A stretch of 64,000 nt of DNA. It comes from Pseudomonas sp. Seg1 (lineage in GTDB: Bacteria; Pseudomonadota; Gammaproteobacteria; Pseudomonadales; Pseudomonadaceae). Where the stretch lies: NCBI RefSeq assembly GCF_018326005.1, contig NZ_AP021903.1:4001501-4065500 (forward strand), read 5' to 3'. Below, in pieces: positions 56,882-64,000 of the stretch. The position numbers and the translations under genes were made by a program. How positions within the stretch are numbered: position 1 is the stretch's first letter; every line of letters starts with the position of its first letter. The notes below the pieces were generated by a model that saw nothing but the letters and a program-made list of their open reading frames with translations, did no database searches and was not told the DNA's origin.

Positions 56882-57217
56882 TCACTTACGCCTGTAGCTC
56901 TTGTTACCGCTGGGTGTCAGGCAATAGACGCCACCCCGTGGGCCAGTGCAAAACGAGCCCGTGCCACAGGCACAGCCATCGTTGCTTTGAAGAAGGTTTT
57001 GCGGGCGAACCTGACGCTCGTAACCGAACATGGCTGCGCAGCTTTTCTTCGACCCGCTGATGGACCCGTCATTGCACAGGAACAGATCGCCGTCGCAGCG
57101 AGCAATACCGCCCTTTTTGCCGGAACAGGGCGTATTGGCGGCAAAGGTCGAAGCGCTCAGCAGAGCCAGTAATAAAGCGGTGATCGGCATCCAGCCACGG
57201 CGAATCAAGATACGCAC
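56882..57217 (-). CDS. Cys-rich exported hypothetical protein
   Basis: Protein of 111 residues from GTG 57217, supported by AGGAG seven bases upstream. A signal peptide (about 1-27, SASTFAAN) is followed by an 85-residue mature domain with eight Cys (TPCSG, ARCDG, FLCND, KSCAA, DGCACG, SFCTG, VYCLT), which likely form four disulfides in the periplasm, and a basic tail (NKSYRRK). No named family is recognised. It is divergent from the two-component system genes across 165 bp. Confidence 0.78.
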   Translation of the reverse strand: MRILIRRGWMPITALLLALLSASTFAANTPCSGKKGGIARCDGDLFLCNDGSISGSKKSCAAMFGYERQVRPQNLLQSNDGCACGTGSFCTGPRGGVYCLTPSGNKSYRRK

Positions 57218-57382
57218 GGAACCACTCCTGCTTGAAGTTATGGCCAGATGATATCAATGTTTCGACAAATTTATTTCCAGGTCACGTGAATGCCAGCTAC
57301 AACATGAAAGTTAATTTAAAGCGTCACGGAAATTTCTTGGCAAAATGCTGCCATTCCGTTTGAACCGATCAAGGCCAGCCCT

Positions 57383-58066
57383 ATGACGCGTATTTTGACC
57401 ATCGAAGACGACGCCGTGACCGCCCGGGAAATCGTCGCCGAACTGAGCAGCCACGGCCTCGACGTGGATTGGGTCGACAATGGCCGCGAAGGCCTCGACC
57501 GTGCCGTGAGCGGCAATTACGACCTGATCACCCTAGACCGCATGTTGCCGGAGCTGGATGGTCTGGCCATCGTCACCACGCTGCGCACCATGGGCGTGGC
57601 TACGCCGATCCTGATGATCAGCGCCCTTTCCGATGTCGATGAGCGCGTACGCGGCTTGCGCGCAGGCGGCGATGACTACCTGACCAAACCGTTTGCCACC
57701 GACGAGATGGCCGCACGGGTCGAAGTGTTGCTGCGCCGGCAGAACAGCGGCGCCACCCAGGCCACCACGTTGCAGGTGGCGGATCTGCAGCTGGACTTGA
57801 TCAGCCATGAAGCACGCCGCGCCGAACAGGTGCTGACGCTGCTGCCGACCGAGTACAAACTGCTGGAATTCCTCATGCGCAACAGCGGCCAGATCCTCTC
57901 GCGGATGATGATTTTCGAAGAGGTCTGGGGCTATCACTTCGACCCTGGCACCAATCTGATAGACGTACACATCGGGCGTCTGCGCAAGAAAATCGACGCA
58001 GCAGGCAACGTGCCGCTGATTCGCACGGTACGGGGCTCGGGTTATGTCATTGCCGAACCCGTCTGA
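57383..58066 (+). CDS. OmpR/PhoB-family response regulator
   Basis: Response regulator of 227 residues. The receiver domain has the phospho-acceptor Asp52 (LITLDRMLP) and the switch Lys in YLTKPFA. The C-terminal winged helix (about 130-225, LLPTEYKLLEFLMRNSGQILSRMMIFEEVWGYHF) binds DNA. It overlaps the sensor kinase gene by 23 bp, so the two are translationally coupled. It resembles the CopR/IrlR/QseB group; the signal is unknown. Confidence 0.92.
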   Translation: MTRILTIEDDAVTAREIVAELSSHGLDVDWVDNGREGLDRAVSGNYDLITLDRMLPELDGLAIVTTLRTMGVATPILMISALSDVDERVRGLRAGGDDYLTKPFATDEMAARVEVLLRRQNSGATQATTLQVADLQLDLISHEARRAEQVLTLLPTEYKLLEFLMRNSGQILSRMMIFEEVWGYHFDPGTNLIDVHIGRLRKKIDAAGNVPLIRTVRGSGYVIAEPV

Positions 58067-59438
58067 CGGTTGGCGTTCCTCCAGCAGCCGTTTGCTGGCG
58101 CTGTACAGTTCGTTGTTTGTGGCCTGGAGCGCGATCCTCATGGGGGTCATGTATTACGAGGTCTCCGGCTACCTCGATAACCTCGCCAAGCATTCGCTGA
58201 TGCAACGTCAGCATCTGTTTTCGCACTTTCGTGGCGAGCAACTGGAAGAAGCCCTCGCCGCGAGCATGACCTTCGACATTCGCGGCATCGACGCCTATGG
58301 CCTGTTCGATGCCGAGGGCGTTTACCTCGGCGGCGCACTCCAGCAGATCCCCGACGGCCTGCCGCTGGACGGCAAGATTCACATGCTCGCCGACTGCGCC
58401 AACTCCGATGACCCGACCTTGCCCAATGACAGCTGCGACGCCGTCGCCACGCAGACCCGCGATGGGCGCTGGCTGGTGTTGCTGCGTGACAACGGTTCAC
58501 TGTTCGCGGTGACGCGAATCATTTTGCATGCGTTGTTCTGGGGAGTGTCGCTGACGATTCTGCCAGGCATTGCCGGTTGGCATTTGCTACGGCGCCGGCC
58601 GTTGCGGCGCATCCGCGCGATTCAGGCGAGCGCGCAGTCGATTGTCGCCGGCGACCTGACTCACCGGTTGCCGCTGTCCAATCGCCGCGATGAACTGGAC
58701 ATGCTCGCCGCCATCGTCAACGCCATGCTCGAGCGCATCGAGCGTTTGATGAATGAAGTCAAAGGCGTGTGCGACAACATCGCCCATGACTTGCGCACAC
58801 CGCTGACCCGTCTGCGTGCGCAGCTGTATCGCATGCAGCAGCAGGCGGGCGAAGGCTCGCAGGAGGCGGCGCAACTGGATCTGGTGCTGGCCGAGGCGGA
58901 TACGCTGATGGCGCGGTTTCGCGGCTTGTTGCGGATTTCCGAGCTGGAGGATCGCCAGCGTCGCTCGGGGTTTGTCGAGCTTGATCCGGTGTTGTTGCTA
59001 CAGGAATTGCACGAGTTTTACCTGCCGCTGGCCGAGGAAGGCGAGCTGCGTTTCGAGTTGAACATGCCGGAGACATTGCCGCCGCTCAATGGCGATCGGG
59101 CATTGCTGTTTGAAGCGCTGGCGAATCTGCTGAGCAACTCGATCAAATTCACCCCACCCGGCGGCACGGTGATCTTGCGCGGGGTGAATGACGCCGGGCA
59201 TACGCGGATTGAAGTGCACGACTCCGGGCCGGGCATTCCGGAATCCGAACGTGAAGCGGTGTTTCAGCGTTTCTATCGGGCCGAGGGCGGACAGCCGCAC
59301 AGCGGCTTTGGCCTGGGGTTGTCGATTGTCGCGGCGATTGTCAGCCTGCACGGCTTTACGCTTGAAGTGAACAGCAGTGACCTGGGTGGGGCGAAACTTG
59401 TGCTGGATTGTCGGCAGAGTTTGATCTCGCAATCTTGA
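58044..59438 (+). CDS. Sensor histidine kinase
   Basis: Membrane sensor kinase of 464 residues. A membrane helix at about 20-40, a periplasmic domain (about 45-155) with a CANSDDPTLPNDSCD loop that could form a disulfide, a second helix (160-185), and a HAMP segment (190-240) precede the kinase core with H-box NIAHDLRTPLTRL, N-box LANLLSNSIKFTP, DSGPGIP and a FGLGLSIV G2 box. It overlaps the response regulator gene by 23 bp. Confidence 0.93.
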   Translation: MSLPNPSDGWRSSSSRLLALYSSLFVAWSAILMGVMYYEVSGYLDNLAKHSLMQRQHLFSHFRGEQLEEALAASMTFDIRGIDAYGLFDAEGVYLGGALQQIPDGLPLDGKIHMLADCANSDDPTLPNDSCDAVATQTRDGRWLVLLRDNGSLFAVTRIILHALFWGVSLTILPGIAGWHLLRRRPLRRIRAIQASAQSIVAGDLTHRLPLSNRRDELDMLAAIVNAMLERIERLMNEVKGVCDNIAHDLRTPLTRLRAQLYRMQQQAGEGSQEAAQLDLVLAEADTLMARFRGLLRISELEDRQRRSGFVELDPVLLLQELHEFYLPLAEEGELRFELNMPETLPPLNGDRALLFEALANLLSNSIKFTPPGGTVILRGVNDAGHTRIEVHDSGPGIPESEREAVFQRFYRAEGGQPHSGFGLGLSIVAAIVSLHGFTLEVNSSDLGGAKLVLDCRQSLISQS

Positions 59439-59452
59439 AAACACCGCGGAAC

Positions 59453-59545
59453 CCTGTGGGAGCTGGCTTGCCAGCGATGGCGGTGGGTCAGTCGGTATAA
59501 ATGTTGACTGGAGCACCGTCATCGCTGGCAAGCCAGCTCCCACAG
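59453..59545. repeat. REPIN after the sensor kinase gene
   Basis: Inverted REPs at 59453-59480 and 59519-59545 between the convergent kinase and SRPBCC genes. Confidence 0.88.
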
Positions 59546-59562
59546 TTTTTTGTGTTGGGTGA

Positions 59563-59973
59563 TTAAGCCGGGTAATTGGCGCGCAGTGCTTCGAGGCCGC
59601 CCTGGTAGATGCCGTTGAACAACGCCACCACTTCTTCATCGCTCACGCCGTTGGCCGTGAAGCGTCCTGACCACGTTACGCGTGCGCCCTGCCCCTGGGC
59701 TTCAACCTTGATCGTGGCCAGATAGTCAGTGGCCGGAAACGGTGCCTGTTCAATCGAATAGCTGTAGCTCTTCGCTGCGTTGTCGAACGCTTGCAGGCGC
59801 TCGATCACCACGCCGCCATCGGCGGTTTGCAAAGTACGCACGCGGCCGCCGTCACTCAACTCGCTGTGGGGTATGAACGGCAGCCAGTCCGGCAGCGTGT
59901 TGAAGCCGCCGATCAATTGCCAGACCTGATCGGCCGATGCCGGAATGTCGATAGTTGCGGATGCAGTTGCCAT
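59563..59973 (-). CDS. SRPBCC-family (polyketide cyclase/START-like) protein
   Basis: Small ligand-binding fold protein of 136 residues (SATIDIPASADQVWQLIGGFNTLPDWLP ... GARVTWSGRF). It is third in a minus-strand operon with SDR and aldo/keto reductase genes (20-bp gap), and may bind or help convert the small ketone/aldehyde or aromatic substrate of those enzymes. No specific substrate can be assigned. Confidence 0.85.
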   Translation of the reverse strand: MATASATIDIPASADQVWQLIGGFNTLPDWLPFIPHSELSDGGRVRTLQTADGGVVIERLQAFDNAAKSYSYSIEQAPFPATDYLATIKVEAQGQGARVTWSGRFTANGVSDEEVVALFNGIYQGGLEALRANYPA

Positions 59974-59993
59974 AAAAATCTCTCTTCAAATAC

Positions 59994-60791
59994 TCAAATG
60001 GTCAGGCTGTCTACCACACCGCCATCAACGCGCAAAGCGGCGCCGGTGGTGGCCGAGGACAGCGGCGAAGCAATGTAGGTCACCAGGTGCGCAACCTCTT
60101 CGACATCCGCCACGCGCTGAATGATCGAGGTCGGCCGCGCCCTGCGCACAAACGCGTCAGCCTCGTCGCGCAAGCTGCGGCCAGACTCGGCGGCAGCGTC
60201 CTTGAGCATCGCCTCGACGCCGTCGGTGTAGGTCGGCCCCGGCAGGATCGAATTGACCGTAACCCCGGTGCCCGCCAGGCGTTTGGCCAGACCGTGGGAC
60301 ACCGCCAGATTGGCGCTTTTGGTCACGCCGTAGTTGATCATGTCGGCCGGTGTCGCCACGCCCGATTCCGAAGACAGGAAGATCACCCGCCCCCAACCCT
60401 GCTCGACCATCGCCGGCACGTAATGCCGCGACAGGCGCACGCCGGAGATCACATTGACTTCATAGAAGCGCGTCCACTCCTCGTCGGCTGCGTCGAAGAA
60501 ATCCACGTTGTTGTAGATGCCGAGGTTGTTCACCAGGATGTCGGCTTTCGGCTCGGCAGCGAACAGCGTCTGCGCGCCTTCGGCGGTACCGAGATCGGCG
60601 GTCAAACCGCGCAATTGTGCGCCCGGCACTTTCTGGCGAATGCTCGCCAGTGCCTGTTCGACCTTGGCCGTGTCGCGGCCAATCACCACCACCGTGGCGC
60701 CGGATTCGGCCAGCGACTGGCTGATGCCCAAACCAATGCCCGCGGTGCTGCCGCTGACGATGGCCAGTTTTCCACTCAGATCAATCTTCAT
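59994..60791 (-). CDS. Short-chain dehydrogenase/reductase
   Basis: Classical SDR of 265 residues. It has the NAD(P)-binding loop TAGIGLG near residues 15-21, NNLGIYNN, and the catalytic Ser and YGVTK (Tyr and Lys) in SSESGVATPADMINYGVTKSAN. It overlaps the aldo/keto reductase gene by 4 bp (ATGA), indicating a shared pathway. Substrate unknown. Confidence 0.91.
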   Translation of the reverse strand: MKIDLSGKLAIVSGSTAGIGLGISQSLAESGATVVVIGRDTAKVEQALASIRQKVPGAQLRGLTADLGTAEGAQTLFAAEPKADILVNNLGIYNNVDFFDAADEEWTRFYEVNVISGVRLSRHYVPAMVEQGWGRVIFLSSESGVATPADMINYGVTKSANLAVSHGLAKRLAGTGVTVNSILPGPTYTDGVEAMLKDAAAESGRSLRDEADAFVRRARPTSIIQRVADVEEVAHLVTYIASPLSSATTGAALRVDGGVVDSLTI

Positions 60792-61810
60792 GCTTTCACC
60801 TCATCGATAGGTAATGGTGCGCGTTCGGAGACCAGTTTTGCCTCCCGCATGGCCTGCCAGAAACCGGCGGGAATGGTGGCCGACAGTGCCGCGACGTCTT
60901 CGGCGATGCGGCCCGGTTTGCTCGCACCGGGAATGACAGCGGCGACCGCCGGGTTGGCCAATGAGAATTGCAGTGCGGCGGCTTTTACATCGACGTTAAA
61001 AGTAGCGGCGATGCGCTGGATCTGCCCGACTTTGGCGATGACTTCAGGGCTGGCCTTCTGGTATTCGAAGTGCGCACCACCGGCCAGAATCCCTGAGCTG
61101 TAAGGGCCACCGACGACGATTTCGACGTTTTGCGCCCGTGCCGACTCCATCAAGCGTTGCAACGGGCGTTCATGGTCGAGCAGCGTGTAGCGACCGGCGA
61201 GCAGGAAGCCATCGGGCTGTGCTTCGGTCAGATCCAGCGTCAGTTCACAGGGCTCGACCTTGTTGACACCCAGGCCCCAGCCCTTGATCACGCCCTCCTC
61301 GCGCAGACGAGTCAGCACTTTGAACGCGCCGGTGCGGGCCTGATTGAAGTATTCCAGCCATTGATCGCCGTAGAAATCCTGAGCAATGTCATGCACCCAG
61401 ACGATATCGAGGCGATCGGTTTGCAGGCGCTTGAGGCTGTCTTCAATCGAGCGCAGGGTCGCGTCGGCGCTGTAGTCGTTGACGATCTTGTTCGGGCGGC
61501 CGTGTTCAAACACCCCGCTCTTTTCGCCGAGGTCGCGAGCCGCCGCGTCTTCGATTTCATCAAGAATCACCCGGCCGACTTTGCTGCTCAGGACATAGTC
61601 GTCACGGTTGTACTGTTTCAGCGCTTCACCGAGGCGGATCTCCGACAGGCCGGAACCGTAGAACGGCGCGGTGTCGAAGTAACGCACGCCAGCATCCCAC
61701 GCAGCATGCACGGTGGCCTGCGCTTCGTCTTCGGGAATGGCGCGAAACATGTTGCCCAGTGGCGCGGTGCCGAAGCCCAGTTGACCGGGCAGTTTGTCTT
61801 TCAAACTCAT
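60788..61810 (-). CDS. Aldo/keto reductase
   Basis: TIM-barrel NADP-dependent oxidoreductase of 340 residues, resembling the aldose/pyridoxal/L-galactose dehydrogenase group (LGFGTAPLGNMFRAI, YFDTAPFYGSGLSE with the catalytic Asp-Tyr, and IVWVHDIAQDF). First gene of the AKR-SDR-SRPBCC operon. It is divergent from a LysR regulator gene 112 bp away. Confidence 0.9.
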   Translation of the reverse strand: MSLKDKLPGQLGFGTAPLGNMFRAIPEDEAQATVHAAWDAGVRYFDTAPFYGSGLSEIRLGEALKQYNRDDYVLSSKVGRVILDEIEDAAARDLGEKSGVFEHGRPNKIVNDYSADATLRSIEDSLKRLQTDRLDIVWVHDIAQDFYGDQWLEYFNQARTGAFKVLTRLREEGVIKGWGLGVNKVEPCELTLDLTEAQPDGFLLAGRYTLLDHERPLQRLMESARAQNVEIVVGGPYSSGILAGGAHFEYQKASPEVIAKVGQIQRIAATFNVDVKAAALQFSLANPAVAAVIPGASKPGRIAEDVAALSATIPAGFWQAMREAKLVSERAPLPIDEVKA

Positions 61811-61922
61811 TGGATTGTCCTCATTCGTTCGTGGTCTGTGTGACCGTTGAGCAAATCCTAGATTGCGACGCCGAGACCGTCCAAGACATAATGTGCAGCA
61901 CTTGAGTCCTCAGAGGTCTGAC

Positions 61923-62864
61923 ATGATCGACATCCGTCAATTGCGCTACTTCGTCGCCGTCGCCGAAGAAGAGCACGTCGGCCGTGCAGCCGAACGCCTG
62001 CATATTTCCCAGTCGCCGCTGAGCCGGCAGATCGCCCAACTGGAAGAACGCCTCGGGTTGACGCTGTTCGAACGCAGCCAACAGCGTATTCGCCTGACCC
62101 GTGATGGCCAGACGTTCCTCGCCGAAACCCGCGCCTTGCTGACTCACGCCAATCGCCTCGAATCCTTGGGCAAGCGGCTAGGCCGGGGCGAAGAAGGCGG
62201 GTTGTGCATCGGCTATATCGAAAACGCCATGCACGCCGGCGTTCTGCCCAATGCCCTGCGCGTATTGCGCGTGGACCGGCCGAATGTGCATGTCGCGCTG
62301 TACAACCTCAGTTCCGCCGAACAATTGGAGGGCCTGCGACAGCGTAGTCTCGATATCGCCCTGGTGAGCGAACCGCCGACCGATGACGATCCCGATTTGC
62401 TCGGGTTTCAAGTGCTTGATGATCCGATGCTGCTGGCGTTGCCCGAGCAGCATCCATTGGCCTACGCGGCATCGTTGAGCCCACAGGATCTGGCCGATCA
62501 GGAATGGATCGCCGTGCAGCCTCGGCAGGATGCCAGCGACGAGTTCGTCAGCGCGTGCATCCGCGCAGGCTTCACCCCGGATGTGCGCATGCAGGCGACC
62601 GAGCCGTTTACCGCGCTGGGGCTGGTGGCGTCGGGATTGGGCATCGCGATGATCCAGAAAGGCTTGAGCCATAACGCGCCGCCGGGCGTGGTCTTGCGCG
62701 AGGTGCCGTGGCTGACGTTTACCACGCCGCTGTGGGCAGCCTGGCACCGGATCAATTTGCGGCCGCTGGTGGAGACCTTCAGAAAAGTCCTCACCGACCC
62801 CGTCCCCCGTGGCAGCGAGCTTGATCGCGAAAGTACCGCGCCATCCCGCATCGCTGTCGACTGA
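61923..62864 (+). CDS. LysR-family regulator of the AKR/SDR operon
   Basis: Regulator of 313 residues from ATG 61923. The HTH lies at about 16-45 (EEEHVGRAAERLHISQSPLSRQIAQLEERLG), followed by a CbbR/BenM-like effector domain (DIALVSEPPTDDDPDLLGF). Divergent orientation to the aldo/keto reductase operon makes it the likely regulator. The longer reading frame upstream to 61863 is disregarded because it enters the shared promoter. Confidence 0.91.
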   Translation: MIDIRQLRYFVAVAEEEHVGRAAERLHISQSPLSRQIAQLEERLGLTLFERSQQRIRLTRDGQTFLAETRALLTHANRLESLGKRLGRGEEGGLCIGYIENAMHAGVLPNALRVLRVDRPNVHVALYNLSSAEQLEGLRQRSLDIALVSEPPTDDDPDLLGFQVLDDPMLLALPEQHPLAYAASLSPQDLADQEWIAVQPRQDASDEFVSACIRAGFTPDVRMQATEPFTALGLVASGLGIAMIQKGLSHNAPPGVVLREVPWLTFTTPLWAAWHRINLRPLVETFRKVLTDPVPRGSELDRESTAPSRIAVD

Positions 62865-62952
62865 CCCGCCGCATTCGGGAGCAAGCCCCCTCCCACAGTT
62901 CTTCGGTGACACGCACTACACTTCACTCATCAGTTCCCTCGATGAGGTGACC

Positions 62953-63612
62953 ATGAAAATGTCTGCGCAAATGACCGTGGTGGCGGTACTCGCCACCCTC
63001 GCCTACCTCGGCCTGGCGGTCTGGGGGATCGGCGGCGTGGCGGTGTTTTTCGCCCACGGCTCGCTGGTGGTGGTCGCGCTGGCGACGGTGGCCATGGTGG
63101 TGGCGTCGCTGTTTACCGACGTCAACATGAGTGCCGGCGAGCGGGAGGACCGCGCCAATCGCTGGGTGCTGCCAGCGTTCGGCGTCATTGGTTTGCTCAG
63201 TGGCTTCTTGCCGGCGTATTGCGACCGCGTCGACTTCTGGACGTTTGGCGGCGAGGGGGTGCGCTGGCTCGGGGCTCTGCTGTTTATCATCGGCGGTGCA
63301 TTGCGCTTGTGGCCGGTGTTTGTGCTGGGGCGGCGATTCAGCGGCTTGGTGGCGATTCAGCCGGGGCATCGGCTGGTCACTGACGGCATCTACCAGCACC
63401 TGCGCAATCCGAGTTATCTGGGACTGGTGGTGAATGCCGTGGGTTGGGCGCTGGCGTTTCGATCGGTGCTCGGATTGCTGCTGGCGGCGCTGACATTGAT
63501 CCCGCTGATTGCCCGGATTCATTCCGAGGAAGCCTTGTTGCGCGGCCAGTTTGGCGCCGAGTACGACGCCTACTGCGCGCGGAGTTGGCGCTTGCTTCCC
63601 GGCGTTTACTAA
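62953..63612 (+). CDS. Isoprenylcysteine carboxyl methyltransferase (ICMT)-like membrane protein
   Basis: Membrane methyltransferase-like protein of 219 residues with about five to six membrane helices. The C-terminal catalytic half shows the family signature LVTDGIYQHLRNPSYLGLVV and the EEALLRGQFGAEYDAYCARSWRLLP segment. The start is ATG 62953 (MKMSAQMTVV) behind GAGGTGA. Bacterial members have no known prenyl-protein substrate; they may methylate small molecules or lipids. Monocistronic. Confidence 0.85.
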   Translation: MKMSAQMTVVAVLATLAYLGLAVWGIGGVAVFFAHGSLVVVALATVAMVVASLFTDVNMSAGEREDRANRWVLPAFGVIGLLSGFLPAYCDRVDFWTFGGEGVRWLGALLFIIGGALRLWPVFVLGRRFSGLVAIQPGHRLVTDGIYQHLRNPSYLGLVVNAVGWALAFRSVLGLLLAALTLIPLIARIHSEEALLRGQFGAEYDAYCARSWRLLPGVY

Positions 63613-63632
63613 CCGAAAGATCACCGATAAAC

Positions 63633-63724
63633 CTGTGGGAGCTGGCTTGCCAGCGATGAGGCCAGCACAGCCAGTTCTTCAAGTGACTGACACACTGCAA
63701 TCGCTGGCAAGCCAGCTCCCACAG
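63633..63724. repeat. REPIN between the ICMT-like and HAD genes
   Basis: Inverted REPs at 63633-63661 and 63699-63724 between convergent genes. Confidence 0.88.
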
Positions 63725-63737
63725 GGACGGTGTTGTA

Positions 63738-64000
63738 TCAGTTCTTACGCAGTTGCAACCGGCCGTTGTCGATGTTGACGCTGACCTCAGCGTAACTGGC
63801 CAATGTCGCGTGGGACGTTTCCAACGGGTGCTGGTGCGTTGTGGTGATGATCATCAGTGCTGCGCCGGCAGCTTCGGCGGCCTGAATGCCGACGGTGGCG
63901 TCTTCGAAGATCAGGCAGTCGCGGGGTTCAAATCCCAGGCGCTTGGCAGCGAGGAGGTAACCGGCCGGATCAGGTTTGCCGGCCTTGACATCCTCCGCCG
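63738..64000 (-). CDS. HAD-superfamily hydrolase (phosphatase), 5' part outside the window
   Basis: The last 87 codons of a minus-strand gene are present; the N-terminus with the nucleophile Asp is beyond the window edge. The HAD motif III Lys (VKAGKPDPAGYLLAA) and motif IV acid (CLIFEDATVGIQAA) are clear, placing it in the phosphoglycolate phosphatase/beta-phosphoglucomutase group. The stop is TGA (63738-63740). Confidence 0.85.
   Translation of the reverse strand, partial: AEDVKAGKPDPAGYLLAAKRLGFEPRDCLIFEDATVGIQAAEAAGAALMIITTTHQHPLETSHATLASYAEVSVNIDNGRLQLRKN

Overview
The window looks like a piece of a fluorescent Pseudomonas chromosome (P. fluorescens group). The basis is the content: a bkdR-bkdA1-bkdA2-bkdB-lpdV locus closely resembling that of P. 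putida, an hcnABC-type cyanide synthase operon with an RsmA/E site at its translation start, and many GC-rich REP/REPIN palindromes with the core GTGGGAGCTGGCTTGCCAGCGAT, typical of this group. Both window ends cut through genes. There are no rRNA or tRNA genes, no CRISPR array, no transposase and no prophage.

Layout. 1-8.3 kb: reductive pyrimidine catabolism (N-carbamoyl-beta-alanine amidohydrolase-type enzyme, NCS1 nucleobase transporter, dihydropyrimidinase, PreT/PreA dihydropyrimidine dehydrogenase, RutR-like TetR regulator). 8.4-13.8 kb: CopC/CopD, an EmrA/EmrB-type efflux pair and a periplasmic deacetylase-fold protein. 13.9-17.4 kb: a sulfide/persulfide detoxification locus (TauE/SafE exporter, sulfide:quinone reductase, BigR/SqrR-type ArsR repressor, Blh-type metallo-hydrolase) with a candidate operator. 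17.5-25.4 kb: a tyrosinase-like copper protein, then the branched-chain keto acid dehydrogenase operon with its regulator BkdR, then a branched-chain aminotransferase. 25.4-35.5 kb: LysR/LysE pair, a two-gene radical-SAM/DUF4130 putative DNA-repair module, an ArsR-like regulator divergent from a cytochrome P450, MntH and several exported or membrane proteins. 35.5-41.3 kb: a REP-derived tandem repeat, an M14 deacylase, an orphan amino-acid binding protein, rhodanese and FtrA, and a small-gene cassette (DUF6124-like, HEAT-like, orphan XRE) behind a structured leader. 41.4-50 kb: FKBP isomerase, PAS-GGDEF cyclase, RcnB-like protein, citrate-type MFS plus a ModA-like binding protein plus LysR, an exported hypothetical and a KefC-type K+/H+ antiporter. 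50.2-53.2 kb: hcnCBA. 53.4-59.4 kb: hypothetical membrane and delta-60-repeat proteins, an unannotated 24-residue membrane peptide gene, a Cys-rich exported protein and an OmpR/EnvZ-type two-component system. 59.5-64 kb: an SRPBCC/SDR/aldo-keto reductase operon with divergent LysR, an ICMT-like methyltransferase and a truncated HAD phosphatase.

Most genes are ordinary Pseudomonas core or accessory metabolism. The least explained items are the radical-SAM/DUF4130 pair, the pseudoknot-capable leader before the DUF6124-like gene, the 24-residue peptide with its UUCG-loop terminator, the delta-60 gene bracketed by terminators sharing a 17-bp direct repeat, the amplified shortened REP at 35.6 kb, and the MFS plus periplasmic-binding-protein pair. 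I did not find a clearly new defence or mobile system. Residue numbers are counted from the stated starts and may be off by a few where marked 'about'.
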